Source: Kosakonia pseudosacchari (lineage in GTDB: Bacteria; Pseudomonadota; Gammaproteobacteria; Enterobacterales; Enterobacteriaceae). From it: a DNA stretch of 64,000 bases. Below the pieces are notes generated by a model, which saw nothing but the letters and a program-made list of their open reading frames with translations, did no database searches and was not told the DNA's origin. Position numbers and translations under genes: made by a program. This document shows positions 54,900 to 64,000 of the stretch, in pieces. Within the stretch, counting starts at the first letter, position 1. Each line of letters opens with the position of its first letter. Location of the stretch: assembly GCF_900184035.1 (NCBI RefSeq), contig NZ_FXWP01000027.1, forward strand, positions 1-64,000. Reading direction: 5' to 3'.

Positions 54900-54903
54900 T
54901 AAT

Positions 54904-54931
54904 AAAAAACCTGCCGCGAGCAGGTTTTTTT
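54904..54931 (+). terminator. Terminator of azuC
   Basis: The stem ACCTGC / GCAGGT with a CGCGA loop is followed by seven T, immediately after azuC. It would define the 3' end of the AzuCR RNA. Confidence 0.9.
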
Positions 54932-55019
54932 ATGCCCGCAACACAGTGGCAGATGGGACAAAACTACTCTTGCCTGATATTTCCCGCTACTATGACGCCC
55001 TTTAGTAAAGGAGCTTCAT

Positions 55020-55271
55020 ATGTCGCAAAATCTTTCTGCTGACCAGGAACTGGTCTCTGATGTCGTAGCCTGCCAGCTGGTCATTAAACAAATCCTTGAT
55101 GTTATCGACGTTATCGCGCCGGTTGAAGTGCGCGAGAAAATGGCGAACCAGTTAAAAAGCATCGATTTTTCCACCCATCCGGCAGCTGCCGATCCGGTGA
55201 CGCGCCGCGCTATCCAAAAAGCCATCGCTTTAATTGAACTGAAATTCACTCCGCAGGGCGAAGCGCACTGA
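55020..55271 (+). CDS. yecJ: DUF2766 family protein YecJ
   Basis: An 83-residue cytosolic protein (E. coli: 83) with [20 protein letters not shown] and [20 protein letters not shown]. Function unknown. AAAGGAG precedes ATG. K-12 has azuC and yecJ adjacent, as here. Confidence 0.93.
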   Translation: MSQNLSADQELVSDVVACQLVIKQILDVIDVIAPVEVREKMANQLKSIDFSTHPAAADPVTRRAIQKAIALIELKFTPQGEAH

Positions 55272-55388
55272 TTTTATTCTTGCTGTGTTGCGCCTGCCGG
55301 TCTGTGACGCAACGGAGATTTTGAAACGTTGTTTTGATCAACAATAACGCCACTGAATTCAACCAACCTTGCACAAAAGGAGTCGGGA

Positions 55389-55946
55389 ATGAAAAAAGTG
55401 GCGGTGTTGTTGGCGCCCGGTTTTGAAGAAGCGGAAGCGATTATCACCATTGATATTTTGCGCCGCTTGCAGATAGAGGTCGAAACGCTGGCTTGTGCGG
55501 AATCTCGCGCGGTGGTCAGTTATCATAATATCCCCATGGTGGCAGACAGCACGCTGGCCGAGCGGCAGCAGACGCTGTATGACGCCATCGTGCTGCCCGG
55601 TGGTCCGCAGGGCAGCGTCAACCTCGCCACCAACCCGGCGGTGCTGCAATTTGTTGAACATCATGACGCGGCAGGCAAATTCATTTGCCCAATCTGTTCG
55701 GCCGCTGCGCGCGTGCTGGGCGCGAACGGCTTACTGAAAGGTCGCCGCTATGTCTGCTCCGGCGATTTATATGCAAACGTGCGTGACGGCGAATATGTTG
55801 ATGCGCCGGTGGTGGAAGATGGCAACCTGATCAGCGGCAAAGGTCTGGGGCTGGCTTTTGATTTTGCCTTAACGATAGCCGCGCGCCTGCAAGGGAACGA
55901 AATTGCGGCGCGAGATCACGCCGAGCATATCTACTATAGCTGGTGA
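55389..55946 (+). CDS. DJ-1/PfpI family protein (YajL-like)
   Basis: A 185-residue cytosolic protein of the glutamine amidotransferase-like fold. The conserved acidic residue is in PGFEEAEAIITIDILRR and the nucleophile Cys in FICPICSAAARVLGANGLLK. DJ-1 proteins act on reactive carbonyl or oxidised species; the exact substrate is debated. AAGGAG precedes ATG. The location is unlike K-12, where yajL is elsewhere. A paralogue elsewhere in this genome is possible. Confidence 0.88.
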   Translation: MKKVAVLLAPGFEEAEAIITIDILRRLQIEVETLACAESRAVVSYHNIPMVADSTLAERQQTLYDAIVLPGGPQGSVNLATNPAVLQFVEHHDAAGKFICPICSAAARVLGANGLLKGRRYVCSGDLYANVRDGEYVDAPVVEDGNLISGKGLGLAFDFALTIAARLQGNEIAARDHAEHIYYSW

Positions 55947-56000
55947 TTTTTCCGCCCGGATGCGCCCTGTATCCGGGCACAAGGATAAGCTGGCTGATGT

Positions 56001-56017
56001 TATGGATTATCCTGCTT
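56001..56017 (+). promoter_or_regulatory. Candidate AraC site 1 upstream of araF
   Basis: TATGGA-N7-GCTT matches the AraC half-site TATGGA-N7-GC(T/C). It is 247 bases before the araF start codon. Confidence 0.5.
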
Positions 56018-56173
56018 TTACCCTTCTTATTTGTCAGACAAAATCGGCTGATTTTATGTGATAAATCGCTGAATTTATGTACGGAATTACTGTAATTCTG
56101 CCGTGTGATGCCGCTCTCCTATGGAGAATCAATTTCCCGCTAAAACTATTTCCAGCACAGAGCTCCAGTGATG

Positions 56174-56190
56174 TATGGACTCTAATGCCT
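56174..56190 (+). promoter_or_regulatory. Candidate AraC site 2 upstream of araF
   Basis: TATGGA-N7-GCCT again matches the AraC half-site. It is near the expected promoter of araFGH. A weak CRP-like site (TGTGA at 56057) lies between the two AraC-like sites. Confidence 0.55.
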
Positions 56191-56263
56191 TGTTTTATGA
56201 ACTTTTAAAAGACCTGATGAGTTGTTTTCCCTACATAAAAGAATGCTAAAGCTGGAGTTTACC

Positions 56264-57244
56264 ATGCACAAATTCACTAAAGCGTTGGCGGCCATCGGCC
56301 TGGCTGCCGTTATGTCACAATCCGCTATCGCTGAAACCATGAAGCTCGGATTTCTGGTTAAACAACCGGAAGAGCCGTGGTTCCAGACGGAGTGGAGATT
56401 CGCCGACAAGGCAGGCAAAGATTTAGGTTTTGAAGTGATCAAAATCGCCGTTCCTGACGGTGAGAAAACCCTGAATGCCATTGATAGCCTGGCGGCCAGC
56501 GGCGCGAAAGGGTTTGTTATCTGTACTCCCGATCCGAAACTGGGTTCGGCAATTGTTGCCAAAGCCCGTGGGTACGACATGAAAGTCATCACGGTCGATG
56601 ACCAGTTCGTCAATGCGAAAGGCGAGCCGATGACCTCTGTGCCGCTGGTCATGATGGCGGCAAGCGAGATCGGCGCACGCCAGGGGCAAGAGCTTTATAA
56701 AGAGATGCAAAAACGCGGCTGGGATGTGAAACAGACCGGCGTGATGGCGATTACCGCTAACGAGCTGGATACCGCTCGCCGCCGTACCACGGGCTCCATG
56801 GATGCGCTGAAAAAAGCCGGTTTCCCGGAAAAACAGATCTATCAGGTGCCGACAAAATCGAACGATATCCCCGGTGCGTTTGATGCCGGTAACTCCCTGC
56901 TGGTACAGCATCCGGAAGTGAAACACTGGCTGGTGCTGGGCATGAATGACAACACTGTGCTTGGCGGCGTGCGTGCCACGGAAGGGCAGGGCTTTAAAGC
57001 GGCGGACGTTATCGGTATCGGCATTAACGGCGTGGATGCAGTAAGCGAGCTGTCCAAAGCTCAGGCTACAGGCTTCTTCGGTTCCCTGCTGCCAAGCCCG
57101 GACGTTCATGGCTATAAAACCAGTGAGATGCTGTACAACTGGGTGACCAAAGGCGCAGAACCGCCAAAATTCACCGCCGTTACGGATGTGGTGTTGATCA
57201 CCCGCGATAACTTCAAAGAAGAGCTGGCGAAAAAAGGACTGTAA
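56264..57244 (+). CDS. araF: Periplasmic L-arabinose-binding protein
   Basis: AraF captures L-arabinose for AraGH. The 326-residue protein has a Sec signal peptide at about 1-23 (LAAIGLAAVMSQSAIA, cleavage before ETMKLGFLV) and a family 2 sugar-binding fold (GFLVKQPEEPWFQTEWRFAD, VMAITANELDTARRRTTGSM). I start at ATG 56264, which follows GGAG and gives HKFTKALAAIG. The open frame upstream is not conserved. Confidence 0.96.
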   Translation: MHKFTKALAAIGLAAVMSQSAIAETMKLGFLVKQPEEPWFQTEWRFADKAGKDLGFEVIKIAVPDGEKTLNAIDSLAASGAKGFVICTPDPKLGSAIVAKARGYDMKVITVDDQFVNAKGEPMTSVPLVMMAASEIGARQGQELYKEMQKRGWDVKQTGVMAITANELDTARRRTTGSMDALKKAGFPEKQIYQVPTKSNDIPGAFDAGNSLLVQHPEVKHWLVLGMNDNTVLGGVRATEGQGFKAADVIGIGINGVDAVSELSKAQATGFFGSLLPSPDVHGYKTSEMLYNWVTKGAEPPKFTAVTDVVLITRDNFKEELAKKGL

Positions 57245-57314
57245 TTCTCTGTTGGTTGCGCTCCCCGCATAAGCGGGGAGCCAGACGTACAATGAACTGT
57301 TTTGCGGAGACGTT

Positions 57315-58829
57315 ATGCAACAGTCTACTCCTTACCTCTCGTTTCGCGGCATCGGCAAGACATTCCCCGGTGTGAAAGCGCTCAGCGAGATCAGTTTTGA
57401 TTGTTACGCCGGGCAGGTTCACGCCTTGATGGGCGAGAACGGCGCCGGTAAATCAACGCTACTTAAAATCCTCAGCGGCAACTACGCACCGACAACCGGT
57501 ACGCTGGCAATAAAAGGAGAAGAGGTCTCCTTTGCCGATACGACCGCCGCGCTCAATGCCGGGGTGGCCATTATTTACCAGGAGCTGCATCTGGTGCCGG
57601 AAATGACCGTTGCCGAGAACATCTACCTGGGCCAGCTGCCGCATAAAAGCGGCATTGTGAACCGCTCCCTGCTCAACTATGAAGCGGGTTTGCAGCTTCA
57701 ACATCTGGGGCTGGATATCGACCCACAAACGCCGCTGAAATACCTCTCCATTGGTCAATGGCAGATGGTGGAAATTGCCAAGGCGCTGGCGCGTAACGCC
57801 AAAATTATCGCCTTCGATGAGCCAACCAGTTCCCTTTCTGCGCGTGAGATCGACAACCTGTTTCGCGTGATCCGCGAGCTGCGTAAAGAGGGGCGTGTCA
57901 TCCTTTATGTCTCGCATCGCATGGAAGAGATATTTGCCCTCAGCGATGCCATTACGGTGTTTAAAGATGGTCGCTATGTGCGCACCTTTACTGACATGCA
58001 GCAGGTCAATCATGACCAGCTAGTGCAGGCGATGGTAGGGCGCGAGCTGGGCGATATTTACGGCTGGCAGCCGCGCGAATATGGCGAGCAACGTCTGCGC
58101 CTGGAGCAGGTGAAAGCGCCGGGCGTACGTACGCCGATTAGCCTGAGTGTACGCAGCGGGGAAATCGTCGGCCTGTTTGGGTTGGTCGGTGCCGGTCGCA
58201 GCGAGTTGATGAAAGGGCTGTTTGGCGGAACACAGATCACCGAAGGGCAGGTGTTTATCGATGGCGAGCAGGTCGATATTCACAAACCTGCTCACGCTAT
58301 TCGTGCTGGCATGATGTTGTGCCCGGAGGATCGCAAAGCCGAAGGCATTATTCCGGTGCATTCGGTGCAGGAGAACATCAACATCAGCGCCCGGCGCAAA
58401 TACATTCGCGCAGGGTGTCTCATCAATAATGGCTGGGAGAGCGAAAACGCCGAGCACCACATTCGCTCGCTCAATATCAAAACGCCGAGTGCGGATCAGC
58501 TGATTATGAATCTTTCCGGCGGTAACCAGCAGAAAGCCATTCTTGGCCGCTGGTTGTCGGAAGAGATGAAGGTGATCCTGCTTGATGAGCCTACGCGTGG
58601 GATTGACGTCGGGGCGAAACACGAAATCTACAACGTGATTTATGCGCTGGCGGCACGTGGTGTGGCGGTGCTGTTTGCTTCCAGTGATTTGCCGGAAGTA
58701 CTCGGCGTCGCCGACCGTATTGTGGTGATGCGTGAAGGCGAAATAGCCGGTGAGTTGTTACACGGTCAGGGCGATGAACAGCAGGCGCTGAGCCTTGCGA
58801 TGCCGAAAGTGAGTCAGGCTGTCGCCTGA
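57315..58829 (+). CDS. araG: L-arabinose ABC transporter ATP-binding protein
   Basis: A 504-residue ATPase with two ABC domains, as usual for the sugar-permease class. The first has GENGAGKST (Walker A), [13 protein letters not shown] in the signature region, and [12 protein letters not shown] (Walker B). The second has a degenerate Walker A (GLVGAGRSE), [12 protein letters not shown] and [12 protein letters not shown]. It starts 70 bp after araF. Confidence 0.96.
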   Translation: MQQSTPYLSFRGIGKTFPGVKALSEISFDCYAGQVHALMGENGAGKSTLLKILSGNYAPTTGTLAIKGEEVSFADTTAALNAGVAIIYQELHLVPEMTVAENIYLGQLPHKSGIVNRSLLNYEAGLQLQHLGLDIDPQTPLKYLSIGQWQMVEIAKALARNAKIIAFDEPTSSLSAREIDNLFRVIRELRKEGRVILYVSHRMEEIFALSDAITVFKDGRYVRTFTDMQQVNHDQLVQAMVGRELGDIYGWQPREYGEQRLRLEQVKAPGVRTPISLSVRSGEIVGLFGLVGAGRSELMKGLFGGTQITEGQVFIDGEQVDIHKPAHAIRAGMMLCPEDRKAEGIIPVHSVQENINISARRKYIRAGCLINNGWESENAEHHIRSLNIKTPSADQLIMNLSGGNQQKAILGRWLSEEMKVILLDEPTRGIDVGAKHEIYNVIYALAARGVAVLFASSDLPEVLGVADRIVVMREGEIAGELLHGQGDEQQALSLAMPKVSQAVA

Positions 58830-58843
58830 GTGAGGAGAATACG

Positions 58844-59824
58844 ATGTCATCTTTAACTACGTCCCGCGCGCCGAAGTCGGCGTTCAGCTTCGGGCGCATC
58901 TGGGATCAGTTCGGCATGCTGGTGGTGTTCGCCGTCCTGTTCATTGGTTGCGCTGTTTTCGTGCCGAACTTTGCCTCTTTCGTCAATATGAAAGGGCTGG
59001 GGCTGGCGATATCCATGTCCGGTATGGTGGCCTGCGGCATGCTTTTTTGCCTGGCCTCCGGCGATTTCGACCTCTCGGTGGCGTCTGTGATTGCCTGCGC
59101 CGGGGTGACCACGGCGGTGGTGATCAACCTCAGCGAAAGCTTGTGGATCGGGGTATTTGCCGGGTTACTGCTCGGTGTGGTGAGCGGCTTTATTAACGGC
59201 TTTGTCATTGCACGTTTGAAAATCAACGCCCTGATCACCACGCTTGCGACAATGCAGATTGTGCGCGGTTTGGCCTATATCATCTCTGATGGTAAAGCGG
59301 TGGGGATCGAAGATGAGCGCTTCTTCACACTCGGTTATGCCAACTGGCTTGGCCTGCCTGCGCCTATCTGGCTGACGGTCGGCTGCCTGATTATTTTTGG
59401 CTTCCTGCTTAATAAAACCACCTTTGGTCGCAATACGCTGGCGATTGGCGGTAACGAAGAGGCGGCGAGGCTTGCGGGTGTGCCGGTAGTCAGAACCAAG
59501 ATTATTATCTTTGTGCTCTCAGGCCTTGTGTCAGCGGCGGCGGGGATTATTCTTGCTTCACGTATGACCAGCGGCCAGCCAATGACCTCGATCGGTTATG
59601 AGCTGATTGTCATTTCAGCCTGCGTGCTGGGTGGCGTATCGCTGAAAGGTGGCATCGGTAAAATTTCCTACGTTGTGGCCGGGATTTTGATTCTGGGGAC
59701 CGTGGAAAACGCCATGAACCTGCTGAATATCTCTCCCTTCTCGCAATACGTTGTGCGCGGCTTGATCCTGCTGGCGGCGGTGATTTTCGACCGCTACAAA
59801 CAAAAGGCCAAACGCACGGTTTGA
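58844..59824 (+). CDS. araH: L-arabinose ABC transporter permease
   Basis: A 326-residue inner-membrane protein of the ribose/arabinose permease family with about 8-10 membrane segments. Characteristic sequence includes GMLFCLASGDFDLSVASVIA and TTFGRNTLAIGGNEEAARLA followed by GV (the EAA-like loop). It is the last gene of araFGH, 14 bp after araG. Confidence 0.96.
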   Translation: MSSLTTSRAPKSAFSFGRIWDQFGMLVVFAVLFIGCAVFVPNFASFVNMKGLGLAISMSGMVACGMLFCLASGDFDLSVASVIACAGVTTAVVINLSESLWIGVFAGLLLGVVSGFINGFVIARLKINALITTLATMQIVRGLAYIISDGKAVGIEDERFFTLGYANWLGLPAPIWLTVGCLIIFGFLLNKTTFGRNTLAIGGNEEAARLAGVPVVRTKIIIFVLSGLVSAAAGIILASRMTSGQPMTSIGYELIVISACVLGGVSLKGGIGKISYVVAGILILGTVENAMNLLNISPFSQYVVRGLILLAAVIFDRYKQKAKRTV

Positions 59825-59872
59825 TGCTTTTTGCTTAAATTTTGCACACAACCTTATAGTGTAACTCCAGAC

Positions 59873-59900
59873 CTTACCAGCCGCTAATCCGGCTGGTAAG
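59873..59900. terminator. Hairpin after araH
   Basis: The perfect 10-bp stem CTTACCAGCC / GGCTGGTAAG with an 8-base loop lies between araH and otsB. It has no T run, so it may be a weak or processed transcript end rather than a classical terminator. Confidence 0.5.
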
Positions 59901-59989
59901 TCATGTTAAAAATGGCGAGCAGCGTCACACTGTCTATACTTACATGGCTAATGATAATGAGACGTTAATGAAAAACGGCTCTCATCTGA

Positions 59990-62216
<2,227 letters not shown>

Positions 62217-62223
62217 GGCAACG

Positions 62224-62252
62224 AACGCTCCCGCTCAGGCGGGGGCGTTTTA
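62224..62252. terminator. Bidirectional terminator between otsA and uspC
   Basis: The stem AACGCTCCCGC / GCGGGGGCGTT with a TCAG loop and short T run lies between the convergent genes. Confidence 0.8.
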
Positions 62253-62675
62253 CGCGCTTAACGGCACTAACAGCACATCAACTTCACTGGCCTGGACAAT
62301 GCTTTTCGCCGAGCAGACGGCGCGCGAGAAGAACGTCTGATTGTGATTACCACACACCACTAAATCGACATCCTGGGTGCGGCAAGTATGCAGGATATGC
62401 TTACTCAGCTCGCCGGAGGCGATCAGCGCCTGTTCGATGGGATAATTCGCGTTGCGCACCAGCTCATCCAAAAACTGTTGCGTCTCTTCCTGCAACACCT
62501 CACGGACATTTTCCATCATCGGTGCGGCGAGCTGGTTATACAGTTCCGGGTCAGCGGCTAAGGTAATCAATGTGATACGGGCACTGGAAGGGCGGGCGAT
62601 ATCAACCGCTTTTGCCAGCAACTGTTGGCTCTCTGGCGTAACGGCTACGGCGACCAAAAGATGTGCATAAGCCAT
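62250..62675 (-). CDS. uspC: Universal stress protein C
   Basis: A 141-residue cytosolic Usp-fold protein (E. coli: yecG). It opens AYAHLLVAVAVTPESQQLLA and contains DVDLVVCGNHNQTFFSRAVC, which lacks the clear G-x2-G-x9-G-S/T ATP loop, as in UspA-type proteins. In E. coli UspC scaffolds the KdpD/KdpE response to salt and affects motility. It is divergent from flhDC across 777 bp. Confidence 0.92.
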   Translation of the reverse strand: MAYAHLLVAVAVTPESQQLLAKAVDIARPSSARITLITLAADPELYNQLAAPMMENVREVLQEETQQFLDELVRNANYPIEQALIASGELSKHILHTCRTQDVDLVVCGNHNQTFFSRAVCSAKSIVQASEVDVLLVPLSA

Positions 62676-63452
62676 TTTTACTCCCCGATTGAATCAAATT
62701 TTTTTCACCATTACTCCGATTCTTAAACCAGTGCAACCTGTGAATATGGCAGGGATGTGAAGGTTATCATAAATATTCATTAATTATTCTTACGTAACGG
62801 TATGGTCGCGCTTTAATCACCTTAACCGATTTTAAAAGCTTAACTAAAATTTAGAGAATTTAAGATCGAATTGTTAAATTATCAATCATAATGATTAACA
62901 AAAGTGCAATGGTTACTTTGAGTGATTAATTAAGATCGCTTAAAGCATAATTTATTGTTTTATATAACTTTTTATATTTGTTTCTTAAATAGATACATAT
63001 TGTCAAATGTAAATAGGGCAGCATCCTAATCCTCCGACCAGTTAGCGTGGGTAAGAGCGCGTTTTGCATGCCTATTCGGACAATTGGAATAGAAAAGGGG
63101 GTTGATCGAGCAAAAAAGCATCAATTCACAAGCGAGACTGATAGATTTATTGTCAATATTCGCGTAAATTATGTGACATGGATCACAAAAATTTCAAATT
63201 TCCGCACTGGTCAGATTGTATGTGGCAGCACCTACGAGTACAGTTGCGTCGAATTAGGAAAAATCTTAGTTCTTTGTAAGAAATGATTAAGAATGTTGTA
63301 AGGCAATTAACATTTGAGCGAAGCGCCTTATCGCAAGATCCTAGTCAGTTATGCATTTAGCCTTTTCTTTTTTATACCGGGTTTTTCCCGGCGACATCAC
63401 GGGGTGCGGCTCAGCCGCATAAGATACAAGTTGGTTATTCGGGATGGGAAAA
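62676..63452. other. Long flhDC upstream region
   Basis: A 777-bp, AT-rich region between divergent uspC and flhD. It contains the CRP site at 63172-63187 and, from there, a leader of about 200 bases to flhD. In E. coli this leader is bound by several sRNAs and CsrA. The 240-bp open frame at 63047-63286 crosses the CRP site and does not look coding. No insertion element is present here. Confidence 0.8.
63172..63187 (+). promoter_or_regulatory. CRP site of flhDC
   Basis: TGTGA-CATGGA-TCACA matches both CRP half-sites exactly. Its centre is about 274 bases before the flhD start. With CRP at about -71.5, as known in E. coli, transcription would begin near 63251, giving a leader of about 200 bases, close to the E. 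coli value. Confidence 0.85.
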
Positions 63453-63803
63453 ATGCATACATCCGAGTTGCTGAAACATGTTTATGACATTAATTTGTCG
63501 TATTTACTTCTTGCTCAGCGTTTGATCAGCCAGGACAAAGCGTCCGCCATGTTCCGTCTTGGTATTAATGAAGAGATGGCGACCACACTGGTTGAGTTAA
63601 CCCTTCCGCAAATGGTGAAGTTGGCTGAAACCAATCAGCTGATTTGCCAGTTCCGTTTTGACAATCATCAGACCATCACTCGTCTGACCCAAGAGTCACG
63701 CGTGGACGATTTACAGCAAGTTCACACCGGGATTTTACTTTCAACCCGCCTGCTGAATGAGTCTTCACAGACTGGCGACGCGGCCCGGAAGAAAAGGGCA
63801 TAA
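63453..63803 (+). CDS. flhD: Flagellar master regulator subunit FlhD
   Basis: FlhD joins FlhC in the FlhD4C2 complex that turns on class II flagellar promoters, including fliA. The 116-residue protein (E. coli: 116) has [40 protein letters not shown] and [21 protein letters not shown] use the ATG of HTSELL. An ATG three codons earlier is also possible. Confidence 0.95.
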
Positions 63804-63805
63804 CG

Positions 63806-64000
63806 ATGAGCGAAAAAAGCATTGTTCAGGAAGCACGCGATATTCAGTTAGCAATGGAACTGATTACGCTGGGTGCGCGTTTACAAATGTTGGAGAGTGA
63901 GACGCAGCTTAGCCGCGGTCGTCTTATCAAACTCTACAAAGAGTTGCGTGGTAGCCCGCCGCCGAAAGGTATGCTGCCATTCTCCACCGACTGGTTTATG
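63806..64000 (+). CDS. flhC: Flagellar master regulator subunit FlhC, 5' part (cut by window end)
   Basis: The first 65 codons, from ATG 63806, two bases after flhD. The visible sequence ([50 protein letters not shown]) matches E. coli FlhC. The zinc-binding Cys residues lie beyond the window. Confidence 0.95.

Noticed and set aside
63047-63286. Open frame of 79 codons upstream of flhD
   Set aside because: It crosses the CRP site and the expected flhDC promoter and is not conserved as a protein in E. coli.

Overview
The window is chromosomal DNA from a member of the Enterobacteriaceae related to Escherichia, Enterobacter and Kosakonia. The evidence is E. coli K-12-like gene order (fliC, fliA, fliZ, tcyJ, dcyD, tcyL, tcyN, sdiA, yecF, uvrY, uvrC, pgsA, glyW, cysT, leuZ, then tyrP, yecH, ftnA, yecR, azuC, yecJ, araFGH, otsBA, uspC, flhDC) and near-full-length agreement with those proteins. 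I cannot fix the species. A flagellin-glycosyltransferase insert, extra genes around yecR and azuC, and the apparent lack of yecA and ftnB separate it from K-12.

Positions 1-15,478 hold the 3' end of fliC, a decayed IS200-type element, a 1,223-residue multidomain glycosyltransferase (probable flagellin modification), sigma-28 fliA, fliZ, the cystine import and D-cysteine desulfhydrase cluster, the LuxR-type regulator sdiA, yecF, the uvrY-uvrC-pgsA group and three tRNA genes (Gly-GCC, Cys-GCA, Leu-UAA).

Positions 15,424-48,740 are a P2-type prophage integrated in the 3' half of leuZ. It is bounded by a 128-bp direct repeat with one mismatch, which gives a unit of 33,189 bp. It appears complete: late activator Ogr, late control D, tail tube and sheath genes, tail fibre and baseplate genes, a lysis cassette with nested Rz/Rz1, capsid and terminase genes, a cos-like site, replication protein A with a candidate nick site, Dam, early genes, an immunity switch and integrase. 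Two points are unusual. The FI-FII-E-T-U tail block lies on the opposite strand to its P2 orientation, diverging from D across one Ogr-type box. Accessory genes fill two positions: an AT-rich pair between cos and A (a DUF262/AlbA_2-like fusion plus an unknown protein, at the place where P2 carries old and tin), and a pair between repressor and integrase (a tail-anchored protein sharing a short motif with the repressor, and a TerB-like/BRCT protein).

Positions 48,741-64,000 return to the chromosome: tyrP, a small hypothetical gene, yecH, ftnA, the lipoprotein yecR, an RpiB-like isomerase, a DHA2-type exporter, the 27-codon azuC, yecJ, a DJ-1/PfpI protein, the arabinose ABC importer araFGH, trehalose synthesis otsBA, uspC, and the flagellar master operon flhDC preceded by a long leader with a perfect CRP site. 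The window therefore starts and ends in flagellar genes.
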